64,000 nucleotides of DNA, from contig NZ_CP139986.1 in the NCBI RefSeq assembly GCF_034424175.1, positions 496,001 through 560,000 of the forward strand, in the 5' to 3' direction. This stretch comes from Kluyvera intermedia. Lineage in GTDB: Bacteria > Pseudomonadota > Gammaproteobacteria > Enterobacterales > Enterobacteriaceae. The translations under genes were made by a program, and so were the position numbers. Each line of letters starts with the position of its first letter. Position 1 is the stretch's first letter. Under the pieces are notes generated by a model. That model ran no database searches and was not told the DNA's origin. It saw nothing but the letters and a program-made list of their open reading frames with translations. Below, in pieces: positions 1-8,200 of the stretch.

Positions 1-604
1 CTTCCTGGATTCTTACATCCCAGAACCAGAACGTGCGATTGACAAGCCATTCCTGCTGCCTATCGAAGACGTATTCTCTATCTCTGGCCGTGGTACTGTT
101 GTTACCGGTCGTGTAGAGCGCGGTATCATCAAAGTTGGTGAAGAAGTTGAAATCGTTGGTATCAAAGATACTGCGAAATCTACCTGTACCGGCGTTGAAA
201 TGTTCCGTAAGCTGCTGGACGAAGGTCGTGCAGGCGAGAACTGTGGTGTTCTGCTGCGTGGTATCAAGCGTGAAGAAATCCAGCGTGGCCAGGTTCTGGC
301 TAAGCCGGGCTCTATCAAGCCACACACCAAGTTCGAATCTGAAGTGTACATCCTGTCCAAAGATGAAGGCGGCCGTCATACTCCGTTCTTCAAAGGCTAC
401 CGTCCACAGTTCTACTTCCGTACTACTGACGTGACTGGTACCATCGAACTGCCAGAAGGCGTTGAGATGGTAATGCCGGGCGACAACATCAAAATGGTTG
501 TTACCCTGATCCACCCAATCGCGATGGATGACGGTCTGCGTTTCGCAATCCGTGAAGGCGGCCGTACTGTAGGTGCGGGCGTTGTTGCTAAAGTAATGAG
601 CTAA
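1..604 (+). CDS. tufA: Elongation factor Tu, C-terminal part (5' end outside window)
   Basis: The frame is open from base 2 and ends at TAA 602-604, giving about 200 residues of a protein that is normally 394 long. The visible part covers the end of the GTPase domain and the two beta-barrel domains that grip aminoacyl-tRNA, including the stretches GTVVTGRVERG and GGRHTPFFKGYRPQFYFR. EF-Tu brings aminoacyl-tRNA to the ribosomal A site as the GTP complex. The following bfd, bfr and S10 operon identify it as the str-operon copy (tufA) rather than tufB. It ends in VMS. An intrinsic terminator follows 25 bases after the stop. Confidence 0.97.
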   Translation, partial: FLDSYIPEPERAIDKPFLLPIEDVFSISGRGTVVTGRVERGIIKVGEEVEIVGIKDTAKSTCTGVEMFRKLLDEGRAGENCGVLLRGIKREEIQRGQVLAKPGSIKPHTKFESEVYILSKDEGGRHTPFFKGYRPQFYFRTTDVTGTIELPEGVEMVMPGDNIKMVVTLIHPIAMDDGLRFAIREGGRTVGAGVVAKVMS

Positions 605-629
605 TTATTTAATAATTAGTTTTGAGCTT

Positions 630-656
630 AAAAAGGGTGCCTCGGCACCCTTTTTG
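630..656 (+). terminator. Intrinsic terminator of the str operon (tufA)
   Basis: A GGGTGC/GCACCC stem closed by a CTCG loop is flanked by an A run and a T run, so it may act in both directions. It lies directly behind tufA. Confidence 0.9.
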
Positions 657-734
657 CTTTTTGAAATCGTTATTTACAGTTCATATTCCGCATATTTGCT
701 GCCTTATTTCGTGCAGTGTCACGTAGTTGTCTAT

Positions 735-757
735 TGTAATCATAACTATTCTCAATT
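735..757 (+). promoter_or_regulatory. Candidate Fur box upstream of bfd
   Basis: Read on the minus strand, the stretch contains GAGAATAGTTATGATTA, which resembles the iron-repressor site built from GATAAT-like hexamers. It sits 33 bases before the bfd start. E. coli bfd is induced by iron starvation through Fur, so the position makes sense. The match is imperfect and was judged by eye. Confidence 0.45.
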
Positions 758-789
758 ACACTTTGTTCAGAAATTGAACGGGAGTGGTT

Positions 790-984
790 ATGTACGTTTG
801 TTTATGTAATGGCGTCAGCGATAAAAAAATTCGCCAGGCGGTACGCCAGTTTCATCCGCAGTCTTTTCAGCAATTGCGAAAATGCATTCCTATTGGAAAT
901 CAATGTGGTAAGTGCGTTCGCGCGGCAAGAGAAGTCATGGAAGATGAATTAATGCAAATGCCAGAGTTTAAAGAGATCGCCTGA
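790..984 (+). CDS. bfd: Bacterioferritin-associated ferredoxin
   Basis: This 64-residue [2Fe-2S] protein delivers electrons to the haem of bacterioferritin so that stored iron can be released. The four cluster cysteines are at C4, C6, C39 and C42, in the family pattern CxC...CGKC. ATG 790 was chosen because it follows GGGAG (780-784) and gives the usual family length; an in-frame GTG at 784 would add two residues and lies inside that Shine-Dalgarno. C32 is an additional cysteine; E. coli has Phe there as I recall. The gene stands before bfr, its functional partner, and has its own likely iron-controlled promoter. Confidence 0.95.
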   Translation: MYVCLCNGVSDKKIRQAVRQFHPQSFQQLRKCIPIGNQCGKCVRAAREVMEDELMQMPEFKEIA

Positions 985-1056
985 CCGCTATTTCTTTTTT
1001 TGACATCCCGGTAGCCCGATCTACGCTTCAATAAGTGGAAGCGGAGGGTCTATATA

Positions 1057-1533
1057 ATGAAAGGTGATGTTAAGATTATAAATTATCTCAATAAATTATT
1101 GGGAAATGAGCTTGTCGCAATAAACCAATACTTTCTCCACGCGAGAATGTTCAAAAACTGGGGCCTGATGCGCCTCAACGATATTGAATATCACGAATCC
1201 ATTGACGAAATGAAGCACGCCGATTTGTACATCGAGCGAATTCTTTTCCTTGAAGGGATCCCCAACCTGCAGGACCTCGGCAAATTACACATCGGCGAAG
1301 ATGTTGAAGAGATGCTGCAATCCGACCTCAAACTAGAATTAGACGGTGCTAAAGATTTGCGGGAAGCCATCGCCTATGCCGATAACGTTCACGACTACGT
1401 AAGCCGAGACATGCTGATAACAATCCTCACCGAGGAAGAGCATCATATCGATTGGCTGGAAACCGAACTCGAACTTATTAGTAAAATTGGTCTGCAGAAT
1501 TACCTGCAATCACAGATTAAAGTCGCAGACTAA
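1057..1533 (+). CDS. bfr: Bacterioferritin
   Basis: This is a 158-residue four-helix-bundle haem ferritin. It forms a 24-subunit shell that oxidises Fe(II) and stores it as ferric mineral. Visible diiron-centre ligands include E18, E51 and H54, and M52 is the residue that ligates haem at subunit interfaces. The later motif TEEEHHIDWL supplies the remaining ferroxidase ligands. A GGAGG-like site (GCGGAGGG) precedes the ATG. It follows bfd in the same direction. Its 3' end overlaps the convergent prepilin peptidase gene by 17 bases. Confidence 0.97.
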   Translation: MKGDVKIINYLNKLLGNELVAINQYFLHARMFKNWGLMRLNDIEYHESIDEMKHADLYIERILFLEGIPNLQDLGKLHIGEDVEEMLQSDLKLELDGAKDLREAIAYADNVHDYVSRDMLITILTEEEHHIDWLETELELISKIGLQNYLQSQIKVAD

Positions 1534-1993
1534 ACGGCGAGATGCCTACCAGAATAAAACCCGCTGCTCCCATAAATGGACCAAATGGCAGTGGGTTTTT
1601 CATATCCGTCAACGATCGTCGGTAAAGTACTTTGCCCAGGAGAAAGGCACAGGCTAAACCACAGGCCATCAGCATTAATAGCGGTAATTGCTGCCAGCCG
1701 TGCCAGGCTCCGAGAGCTGCAAGATACTTTACGTCCCCATACCCTAATCCTTCATACCCACGAATCAATCGATAGCCCCAGTATAAAAGCGCCAGACTGC
1801 CGTAGCCTGCAAATACGCCCCATAGTGCATTGCTGAGGAGTTCTGGATAAAGGCACAGCTGATACAACAGGCCAAGCCACAGTAATGGACAGGTTAGTCG
1901 GTCGGGCAATAACCCGGTCCTTACATCGTGCCAGCACAGGTTTACGCTAAGTAACGCATAAAGGATTAAGAAAGGGAGTGTGGTCAATGCCAT
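1517..1993 (-). CDS. Prepilin peptidase (A24 family), short form without methylase domain
   Basis: An integral membrane aspartic protease of about 158 residues. The two family motifs are present: HDVRTGLLPDRLT (first catalytic Asp near residue 23) and GLGYGDVKYLAALGAW (second Asp near residue 87), set among hydrophobic helices. Full prepilin peptidases carry an N-terminal domain with cysteine pairs that methylates the new N-terminus; that domain is absent. This looks like the hopD/gspO-type gene that sits next to bfr in enterobacteria. No type II secretion genes are nearby. The start is uncertain: ATG 1993 fits the family, while ATG 2023 and TTG 2053 are in frame but lack a good ribosome site. 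Confidence 0.75.
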   Translation of the reverse strand: MALTTLPFLILYALLSVNLCWHDVRTGLLPDRLTCPLLWLGLLYQLCLYPELLSNALWGVFAGYGSLALLYWGYRLIRGYEGLGYGDVKYLAALGAWHGWQQLPLLMLMACGLACAFLLGKVLYRRSLTDMKNPLPFGPFMGAAGFILVGISPFSLRL

Positions 1994-2168
1994 TGTGATG
2001 GTATCCGTTTTGTCACGAGGCATCAGTTTGTCGGCAGGTAGGGCAGGGGGCAAAGGTAAATATTATCCTTTGCGAGGCGGTACCCAATGAATGGCGCCGC
2101 GTTGCACTATGCGCATAGCTCTGCACGTTGAACCTCGCATAATCATGTGGGTAATTTATAAACACGAC

Positions 2169-2202
2169 TTGCTTCATGTGGCAATTTGTGTATAATGCGC
2201 GG
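2169..2202 (+). promoter_or_regulatory. S10 operon promoter
   Basis: The -35 box TTGCTT (2169-2174) and a perfect -10 box TATAAT (2191-2196) are 16 bases apart, followed by a GC-rich discriminator. Transcription should start near 2203, leaving a leader of about 170 bases before rpsJ. Confidence 0.85.
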
Positions 2203-2372
2203 GCTTGTCTAATATTGACAGCGGCTCGATATGAGCCACCGGTGCTGCGAAAGCGGTACCAGACAATGTTCCCAATCGGGGAACTCTGTAAGAACGGTTA
2301 CACTCTCCCATCAATCGTAATGGGTTTGAGGAGTAACTATTTCGTCTATAAAATAATTGGAGCTCTGGTCTC
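2203..2372 (+). ncRNA. S10 operon leader with L4-responsive hairpins
   Basis: The untranslated leader contains the hairpin GTTCCC-AATC-GGGGAAC (2268-2284) and a second stem-loop around CCCAT/ATGGG (2302-2334) flanked by CTCT and GAGGAG. These match the HD and HE hairpins of the E. coli S10 leader. There, ribosomal protein L4 causes transcription termination and blocks rpsJ translation. L4 is encoded three genes downstream, which closes the feedback loop. Confidence 0.85.
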
Positions 2373-2684
2373 ATGCAGAACCAAAGAATCCGTATCCGTT
2401 TGAAAGCGTTTGATCATCGTCTGATCGATCAATCAACCGCGGAAATCGTCGAGACTGCTAAGCGCACTGGTGCGCAAGTCCGTGGTCCGATCCCGCTGCC
2501 GACCCGCAAAGAGCGTTTCACCGTTCTGATCTCTCCGCACGTCAACAAAGACGCGCGTGATCAGTACGAGATTCGTACTCACAAGCGTCTGGTTGACATC
2601 GTTGAGCCAACTGAAAAAACCGTTGATGCTCTGATGCGTCTGGACCTGGCTGCCGGTGTAGACGTGCAGATCAGCCTGGGTTAA
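2373..2684 (+). CDS. rpsJ: 30S ribosomal protein S10 (NusE)
   Basis: This 103-residue protein appears identical to E. coli S10, starting [19 protein letters not shown]. It sits in the head of the 30S subunit. As NusE it also pairs with NusB on boxA RNA in antitermination, which is relevant to the rRNA operon in this same window. It is the first gene of the S10 operon. The Shine-Dalgarno TTGGAG lies somewhat far (about 11 bases) from the ATG, inside the L4-regulated leader. Confidence 0.98.
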
Positions 2685-2716
2685 TCAGGTCATCGAGCGA
2701 TTGAGAGGTTGATACA

Positions 2717-3346
2717 ATGATTGGTTTAGTCGGTAAAAAAGTGGGTATGACCCGCATCTTCACTGAAGATGGCGTATCTATCCCAGTAACCGTAATCGAA
2801 GTCGAAGCAAACCGCGTTACTCAGATCAAAGATCTGGCTAACGATGGATACCGCGCTGTTCAGGTGACCACTGGTGCTAAAAAAGCTAACCGTGTAACCA
2901 AGCCGGAAGCTGGCCACTTTGCTAAAGCTGGCGTAGAAGCTGGTCGCGGCCTGTGGGAGTTCCGTCTGGCAGATGGTGAAGAATACACCGTTGGTCAGGA
3001 CATTAGCGTTGAACTGTTTGCAGACGTTAAAAAAGTTGACGTAACCGGTACCTCTAAAGGTAAAGGTTTCGCTGGTACCGTTAAGCGCTGGAACTTCCGT
3101 ACCCAGGACGCTACTCACGGTAACTCCTTGTCTCACCGCGTTCCGGGTTCTATCGGTCAGAACCAGACTCCGGGCAAAGTGTTCAAAGGCAAGAAAATGG
3201 CAGGTCAGATGGGTAACGAACGTGTCACTGTTCAGAGCCTTGATGTAGTACGCGTTGACGCTGAGCGCAACCTGCTGCTGGTTAAAGGTGGTGTTCCGGG
3301 TGCAACCGGTTGCGACCTGATCGTTAAACCAGCTGTGAAGGCGTAA
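2717..3346 (+). CDS. rplC: 50S ribosomal protein L3
   Basis: A 209-residue large-subunit protein that binds 23S rRNA early in assembly and sends a loop towards the peptidyl transferase centre. The family signature is seen in GTSKGKGFAGTVKRWNF and in HRVPGSIGQNQTPGKVFKGK. The latter contains the glutamine that is methylated in E. coli L3. It is second in the S10 operon. Confidence 0.98.
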   Translation: MIGLVGKKVGMTRIFTEDGVSIPVTVIEVEANRVTQIKDLANDGYRAVQVTTGAKKANRVTKPEAGHFAKAGVEAGRGLWEFRLADGEEYTVGQDISVELFADVKKVDVTGTSKGKGFAGTVKRWNFRTQDATHGNSLSHRVPGSIGQNQTPGKVFKGKKMAGQMGNERVTVQSLDVVRVDAERNLLLVKGGVPGATGCDLIVKPAVKA

Positions 3347-3356
3347 GGGGATAGCA

Positions 3357-3962
3357 ATGGAATTAGTAGTGAAAGACGCGCAGAGCGCGCTGACTGTTTC
3401 CGAAACTACCTTCGGTCGTGATTTCAACGAAGCGCTGGTTCACCAGGTTGTTGTTGCTTATGCAGCTGGTGCTCGTCAGGGTACTCGTGCTCAGAAGACT
3501 CGTGCTGAAGTAACTGGTTCTGGTAAAAAACCATGGCGTCAGAAAGGTACTGGCCGTGCGCGTGCAGGTTCTATTAAGAGCCCAATCTGGCGTTCAGGTG
3601 GTGTAACCTTCGCTGCTCGTCCACAGGACCACAGTCAAAAAGTTAACAAAAAGATGTACCGCGGCGCGCTGAAAAGCATCCTGTCCGAACTGGTACGTCA
3701 GGATCGTCTGATCGTTGTCGAATCATTCTCTGTAGAAGCGCCTAAAACTAAGCTGCTGGCACAGAAACTGAAAGACATGGCTCTGGAAGATGTGTTGATC
3801 ATCACCGGTGAGCTGGACGAAAACCTGTTCCTGGCTGCACGCAACCTGCACAAGGTTGACGTACGCGATGTTACTGGTATCGACCCGGTTAGCCTGATCG
3901 CCTTCGACAAAGTCGTAATGACTGCTGAAGCTGTTAAGCAAGTTGAGGAGATGCTGGCATGA
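3357..3962 (+). CDS. rplD: 50S ribosomal protein L4
   Basis: This 201-residue protein lines the peptide exit tunnel with its basic extended loop (roughly residues 40-100, including KKPWRQKGTGRARAGSIKSP). It is also the autogenous repressor of the S10 operon, acting on the leader RNA at 2203-2372, and can modulate RNase E in E. coli. The stop overlaps the start of rplW in an ATGA arrangement, consistent with translational coupling. Confidence 0.98.
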   Translation: MELVVKDAQSALTVSETTFGRDFNEALVHQVVVAYAAGARQGTRAQKTRAEVTGSGKKPWRQKGTGRARAGSIKSPIWRSGGVTFAARPQDHSQKVNKKMYRGALKSILSELVRQDRLIVVESFSVEAPKTKLLAQKLKDMALEDVLIITGELDENLFLAARNLHKVDVRDVTGIDPVSLIAFDKVVMTAEAVKQVEEMLA

Positions 3963-4261
3963 TTCGTGAAGAACGTCTGCTGAAGGTGCTGCGTGCACCG
4001 CACGTTTCTGAAAAAGCGTCTGCTGCGATGGAAAAAACAAACACCATCGTTCTCAAAGTTGCTAAAGACGCGACCAAAGCAGAAATCAAAGCTGCTGTGC
4101 AGAAACTGTTTGAAGTCGAAGTCGAAGTCGTTAACACCCTGGTTGTTAAAGGGAAGGTTAAACGTCACGGACAGCGTATCGGTCGTCGTAGCGACTGGAA
4201 AAAAGCTTACGTCACCCTGAAGGAAGGCCAGAATCTGGACTTCGTCGGCGGCGCTGAGTAA
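3959..4261 (+). CDS. rplW: 50S ribosomal protein L23
   Basis: A 100-residue protein at the tunnel exit that docks trigger factor and the signal recognition particle. The N-terminus IREERLLKVLRAPHVSEKA and the internal VNTLVVKGKVKRHGQRIGRR are typical. It overlaps rplD by four bases. Confidence 0.98.
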   Translation: MIREERLLKVLRAPHVSEKASAAMEKTNTIVLKVAKDATKAEIKAAVQKLFEVEVEVVNTLVVKGKVKRHGQRIGRRSDWKKAYVTLKEGQNLDFVGGAE

Positions 4262-4278
4262 GTCGGAGGAGTAATACA

Positions 4279-5100
4279 ATGGCAGTTGTTAAGTGTAAAC
4301 CGACATCTCCGGGTCGTCGCCACGTTGTTAAAGTGGTCAACCCAGAGCTGCACAAGGGCAAACCTTTTGCTCCGCTGGTTGAAAAAAACAGCAAATCCGG
4401 TGGTCGTAACAACAATGGCCGCATCACCACGCGTCACATTGGTGGTGGTCACAAGCAGGCTTACCGTATTGTTGACTTCAAACGCAACAAAGACGGTATC
4501 CCGGCAATTGTTGAGCGTCTTGAGTACGATCCGAACCGTTCCGCGAACATCGCGCTGGTTCTGTACAAAGATGGCGAACGCCGTTACATCCTGGCCCCTA
4601 AAGGCCTGAAAGCTGGCGACCAGATTCAATCTGGCGTTGATGCTGCAATCAAAGCAGGTAACACCCTGCCGATGCGCAATATCCCGGTTGGTTCTACCGT
4701 TCATAACGTAGAAATGAAACCAGGTAAAGGCGGTCAGCTGGCACGTTCCGCTGGTACTTACGTTCAGATCGTTGCTCGTGATGGTGCTTATGTCACCCTG
4801 CGTCTGCGTTCTGGTGAAATGCGTAAAGTCGAAGCAGACTGCCGTGCAACCATGGGCGAAGTTGGCAATGCTGAGCATATGCTGCGCGTTCTGGGTAAAG
4901 CAGGTGCTGCACGCTGGCGTGGTGTTCGTCCTACCGTTCGTGGTACTGCGATGAACCCAGTCGATCACCCACATGGTGGTGGTGAAGGTCGTAACTTTGG
5001 TAAGCACCCTGTATCACCATGGGGCGTTCAGACCAAAGGTAAGAAGACCCGCAGCAACAAGCGTACTGATAAATTCATCGTACGTCGCCGTAGCAAATAA
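4279..5100 (+). CDS. rplB: 50S ribosomal protein L2
   Basis: A 273-residue, highly conserved protein needed for subunit association and peptidyl transferase activity. The diagnostic C-terminal stretch MNPVDHPHGGGEGR is present, including the conserved histidine near residue 229, followed by a basic tail. GGAGGAG sits just before the ATG. Confidence 0.98.
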   Translation: MAVVKCKPTSPGRRHVVKVVNPELHKGKPFAPLVEKNSKSGGRNNNGRITTRHIGGGHKQAYRIVDFKRNKDGIPAIVERLEYDPNRSANIALVLYKDGERRYILAPKGLKAGDQIQSGVDAAIKAGNTLPMRNIPVGSTVHNVEMKPGKGGQLARSAGTYVQIVARDGAYVTLRLRSGEMRKVEADCRATMGEVGNAEHMLRVLGKAGAARWRGVRPTVRGTAMNPVDHPHGGGEGRNFGKHPVSPWGVQTKGKKTRSNKRTDKFIVRRRSK

Positions 5101-5116
5101 TTTTAGAGGATAAGCC

Positions 5117-5395
5117 ATGCCACGTTCTCTCAAGAAAGGTCCTTTTATTGACCTGCACTTGCTGAAGAAGGTAGAGAAAGCGGTGGAAAGCGGAGACAAG
5201 AAGCCCCTGCGCACTTGGTCCCGTCGTTCAACGATCTTTCCTAACATGATCGGTTTGACCATCGCTGTCCATAATGGTCGTCAGCACGTTCCAGTATTTG
5301 TTTCCGACGAAATGGTTGGTCACAAACTGGGTGAATTCGCACCGACTCGTACTTATCGCGGCCACGCTGCTGATAAAAAAGCGAAGAAGAAATAA
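5117..5395 (+). CDS. rpsS: 30S ribosomal protein S19
   Basis: This 92-residue head protein partners S13 and contacts the A-site tRNA region. It begins [19 protein letters not shown], has the signature [12 protein letters not shown], and ends in a lysine-rich tail. It is 16 bases after rplB in the S10 operon. Confidence 0.98.
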
Positions 5396-5409
5396 GGTAG
5401 GAGGAAGAG

Positions 5410-5742
5410 ATGGAAACTTTAGCTCAACATCGCCATGCTCGTTCTTCTGCTCAGAAGGTTCGCCTTGTAGCTGACCTGATTCGCGGTAAGAAAGTGTCGC
5501 AGGCCCTGGATATTCTGACCTACACCGATAAGAAAGCGGCTGTATTGGTTAAGAAGGTACTGGAATCTGCCATTGCTAACGCTGAACACAACGATGGCGC
5601 TGACATTGATGATCTGAAAGTTACGAAAATTTTCGTAGACGAAGGCCCTAGCATGAAGCGCATTATGCCGCGTGCTAAAGGTCGTGCAGATCGCATCCTG
5701 AAGCGCACCAGCCACATTACTGTGGTTGTGTCCGATCGCTGA
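5410..5742 (+). CDS. rplV: 50S ribosomal protein L22
   Basis: This 110-residue protein has a long beta-hairpin (about residues 80-100, GPSMKRIMPRAKGRADR) that reaches the narrowest part of the exit tunnel. Deletions there confer macrolide resistance in E. coli; the hairpin looks intact here. A strong GGAGG site precedes the ATG. Confidence 0.98.
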   Translation: METLAQHRHARSSAQKVRLVADLIRGKKVSQALDILTYTDKKAAVLVKKVLESAIANAEHNDGADIDDLKVTKIFVDEGPSMKRIMPRAKGRADRILKRTSHITVVVSDR

Positions 5743-5759
5743 GACTCTGGAGACTAGCA

Positions 5760-6458
5760 ATGGGTCAGAAAGTACATCCTAATGGTATTCGCCTGGGTAT
5801 TGTCAAACCATGGAACTCTACCTGGTTCGCGAACACCAAAGAATTCGCTGACAACCTGGACGGCGATTTTAAAGTACGTCAGTACCTGACTAAGGAACTG
5901 GCAAAGGCGTCCGTATCTCGTATCGTTATCGAGCGTCCAGCTAAGAGCATCCGTGTGACTATTCACACCGCTCGTCCTGGCATCGTTATCGGTAAGAAAG
6001 GCGAAGACGTAGAAAAACTGCGCAAAGTCGTAGCTGATATTGCTGGCGTTCCTGCCCAGATCAATATCGCCGAAGTGCGTAAGCCTGAACTGGACGCAAA
6101 ATTGGTTGCTGACAGCATCACTTCACAGCTGGAACGTCGCGTTATGTTCCGTCGTGCTATGAAGCGTGCTGTACAGAACGCAATGCGTCTGGGCGCGAAA
6201 GGTATTAAAGTTGAAGTTAGCGGCCGTCTGGGCGGCGCGGAAATCGCACGTACCGAATGGTACCGCGAAGGTCGCGTACCTCTGCACACTCTGCGTGCTG
6301 ACATCGACTACAACACCTCTGAAGCGCACACCACTTATGGTGTAATCGGCGTTAAGGTATGGATCTTCAAAGGCGAGATCCTGGGTGGTATGGCTGCTGT
6401 TGAACAACCGGAACCGGCTGCTCAACCTAAAAAGCAGCAGCGTAAAGGCCGTAAATAA
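5760..6458 (+). CDS. rpsC: 30S ribosomal protein S3
   Basis: S3 carries an N-terminal KH domain (RPGIVIGKKGEDVEKLR, about residues 55-75) and forms part of the mRNA entry channel and its helicase activity. The length is 232 residues, one shorter than I recall for E. coli. The tail reads AAVEQPEPAAQPKKQQRKGRK, apparently missing a lysine after QPE. The tail is disordered, so this should be harmless. Confidence 0.98.
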   Translation: MGQKVHPNGIRLGIVKPWNSTWFANTKEFADNLDGDFKVRQYLTKELAKASVSRIVIERPAKSIRVTIHTARPGIVIGKKGEDVEKLRKVVADIAGVPAQINIAEVRKPELDAKLVADSITSQLERRVMFRRAMKRAVQNAMRLGAKGIKVEVSGRLGGAEIARTEWYREGRVPLHTLRADIDYNTSEAHTTYGVIGVKVWIFKGEILGGMAAVEQPEPAAQPKKQQRKGRK

Positions 6459-6470
6459 GGAGCGTCGCTG

Positions 6471-6881
6471 ATGTTACAACCAAAGCGTACAAAATTCCGT
6501 AAAGTGCATAAAGGCCGCAACCGTGGTCTGGCGCAGGGTACGGATGTTAGCTTCGGCAGCTTCGGTCTGAAAGCTGTTGGCCGTGGTCGTCTGACTGCCC
6601 GTCAGATCGAAGCAGCACGTCGTGCAATGACCCGTGCAGTTAAGCGTCAAGGTAAGATCTGGATCCGTGTATTCCCGGACAAACCAATCACCGAGAAACC
6701 GCTGGCAGTTCGTATGGGTAAAGGTAAAGGTAACGTGGAGTATTGGGTTGCCTTGATTCAGCCGGGTAAAGTCCTGTACGAAATGGACGGTGTTCCGGAA
6801 GAGCTGGCCCGTGAAGCATTCGGCCTCGCTGCAGCGAAACTGCCGATCAAAACCACCTTTGTAACTAAGACGGTGATGTAA
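6471..6881 (+). CDS. rplP: 50S ribosomal protein L16
   Basis: This 136-residue late-assembly protein organises the A-site tRNA architecture on the 50S subunit. The signature GNVEYWVALIQPGKVLYEM contains the arginine-adjacent region near which E. coli L16 is hydroxylated. The stop and the next start overlap (TAATG), which couples it to rpmC. Confidence 0.98.
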   Translation: MLQPKRTKFRKVHKGRNRGLAQGTDVSFGSFGLKAVGRGRLTARQIEAARRAMTRAVKRQGKIWIRVFPDKPITEKPLAVRMGKGKGNVEYWVALIQPGKVLYEMDGVPEELAREAFGLAAAKLPIKTTFVTKTVM

Positions 6882-7072
6882 TGAAAGCAAAAGAGCTGCG
6901 TGAAAAAAGCGTTGAAGAGCTGAACGCTGAGCTGCTGAACTTACTGCGTGAGCAGTTCAACCTGCGTATGCAGGCGGCAAGCGGCCAGCTGCAACAGACT
7001 CACCTGCTGAAGCAGGTTCGTCGTGATGTTGCACGCGTTAAGACTTTACTGACTCAGAAGGCGGGTGCGTAA
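6881..7072 (+). CDS. rpmC: 50S ribosomal protein L29
   Basis: A 63-residue, largely alpha-helical protein near the tunnel exit, neighbour of L23. It begins MKAKELREKSVEELNAEL. Both its start (overlap with rplP) and its end (overlap with rpsQ) use one-base TAATG junctions. Confidence 0.98.
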   Translation: MKAKELREKSVEELNAELLNLLREQFNLRMQAASGQLQQTHLLKQVRRDVARVKTLLTQKAGA

Positions 7073-7326
7073 TGACCGATAAAATCCGTACTCTGCAAGG
7101 TCGCGTAGTTAGTGACAAAATGGAGAAATCCATTGTTGTTGCTATCGAACGTATGGTGAAACACCCGGTATACGGCAAATTCATCAAACGTACGACCAAA
7201 CTGCACGTACACGACGAGAACAATGAATGCGGTATCGGCGATAAAGTCGAGATCCGTGAATGTCGTCCACTGTCTAAGACTAAGTCCTGGACTCTGGTTC
7301 GCATTGTAGATAAAGCGATTCTGTAA
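7072..7326 (+). CDS. rpsQ: 30S ribosomal protein S17
   Basis: This 84-residue primary-binding protein of the 30S body has an OB fold. Family stretches are LQGRVVSDKMEKSIVVAIER and HDENNECGIGDKVEIRECRPLS (positions about 8-70). It is the last gene of the S10 operon and is followed by a strong terminator. Confidence 0.98.
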   Translation: MTDKIRTLQGRVVSDKMEKSIVVAIERMVKHPVYGKFIKRTTKLHVHDENNECGIGDKVEIRECRPLSKTKSWTLVRIVDKAIL

Positions 7327-7348
7327 TACAGTAGTCGTTCTCGATACG

Positions 7349-7384
7349 AATAGACGGCTCAGTAATGAGCCGTCTATTTTTTCT
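7349..7384 (+). terminator. Terminator at the end of the S10 operon
   Basis: An 11-base stem, ATAGACGGCTC/GAGCCGTCTAT, is followed by a T run. It separates the S10 operon from the spc promoter just downstream. Confidence 0.92.
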
Positions 7385-7420
7385 ACCCTTATCGTGTAAG
7401 CGGTGTTATAATGCCGCGCC
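7384..7420 (+). promoter_or_regulatory. spc operon promoter
   Basis: A perfect -10 box TATAAT (7407-7412) is followed by a GC-rich discriminator (GCCGCGCCC). The -35 region (about 7384-7389, TACCCT) is weak. The layout matches the growth-rate-regulated E. coli spc promoter. Confidence 0.75.
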
Positions 7421-7489
7421 CTCGATATGGGGCTTTATAATGACCTGATTTCGGGTCTCAGTAGTAGTTGACATTAGCGGAGCACTAAA

Positions 7490-7861
7490 ATGATCCAAGA
7501 ACAGACTATGCTGAACGTCGCCGACAACTCCGGTGCACGTCGCGTAATGTGTATCAAGGTTCTGGGTGGCTCGCACCGTCGCTACGCAGGCGTAGGCGAC
7601 ATCATCAAGATCACCATCAAGGAAGCAATTCCACGTGGTAAGGTCAAAAAAGGTGATGTGCTGAAGGCGGTAGTGGTGCGCACCAAGAAGGGTGTTCGTC
7701 GCCCGGACGGTTCTGTCATTCGCTTCGATGGTAATGCATGCGTTATTCTAAACAATAACAGTGAGCAACCTATCGGTACGCGTATTTTTGGGCCGGTAAC
7801 TCGTGAACTTCGTAACGAGAAGTTCATGAAAATTATCTCTCTGGCACCAGAAGTACTCTAA
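7490..7861 (+). CDS. rplN: 50S ribosomal protein L14
   Basis: A 123-residue interface protein that forms intersubunit bridges with 16S rRNA and binds RsfS. It starts [20 protein letters not shown] and contains [20 protein letters not shown]. It is the first gene of the spc operon, about 70 bases after the predicted transcription start. Confidence 0.98.
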
Positions 7862-7871
7862 GGAGCGAATC

Positions 7872-8186
7872 ATGGCAGCGAAGATCCGTCGTGATGACGA
7901 AGTTATCGTGTTAACCGGTAAAGATAAAGGTAAACGCGGTAAAGTAAAAAATGTCTTGTCTTCCGGCAAGGTCATTGTTGAAGGTATCAACCTGGTTAAG
8001 AAACACCAGAAGCCGGTTCCGGCTCTGAACCAACCAGGCGGCATCGTAGAGAAAGAAGCAGCTATTCAGATCTCTAACCTTGCACTCTTCAACACGGCTA
8101 CCGGCAAGGCTGACCGTGTAGGCTTTAGATTCGAAGACGGCAAAAAAGTCCGTTTCTTCAAGTCTAACAGCGAAACTATCAAGTAA
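7872..8186 (+). CDS. rplX: 50S ribosomal protein L24
   Basis: This 104-residue protein starts 50S assembly. Its KOW motif is visible near the N-terminus (RRDDEVIVLTGKDKGKRGKV). In E. coli the junction after this gene holds the S8-binding site that shuts down the spc operon; I did not model that structure here. Confidence 0.98.
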   Translation: MAAKIRRDDEVIVLTGKDKGKRGKVKNVLSSGKVIVEGINLVKKHQKPVPALNQPGGIVEKEAAIQISNLALFNTATGKADRVGFRFEDGKKVRFFKSNSETIK

Positions 8187-8200
8187 TTTGGAGTAGTACG

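Noticed and set aside
2726..3427. Long minus-strand open frame (233 codons) opposite rplC
   Set aside because: It is antisense to a highly expressed ribosomal gene with strongly biased codons, which keeps the complement open. It has no ribosome site and no recognisable protein.
4207..5007. Minus-strand open frame of 266 codons opposite rplB
   Set aside because: It is the same codon-bias shadow effect. The product is Thr/Asn/Phe-rich, typical of antisense translation of ribosomal genes.
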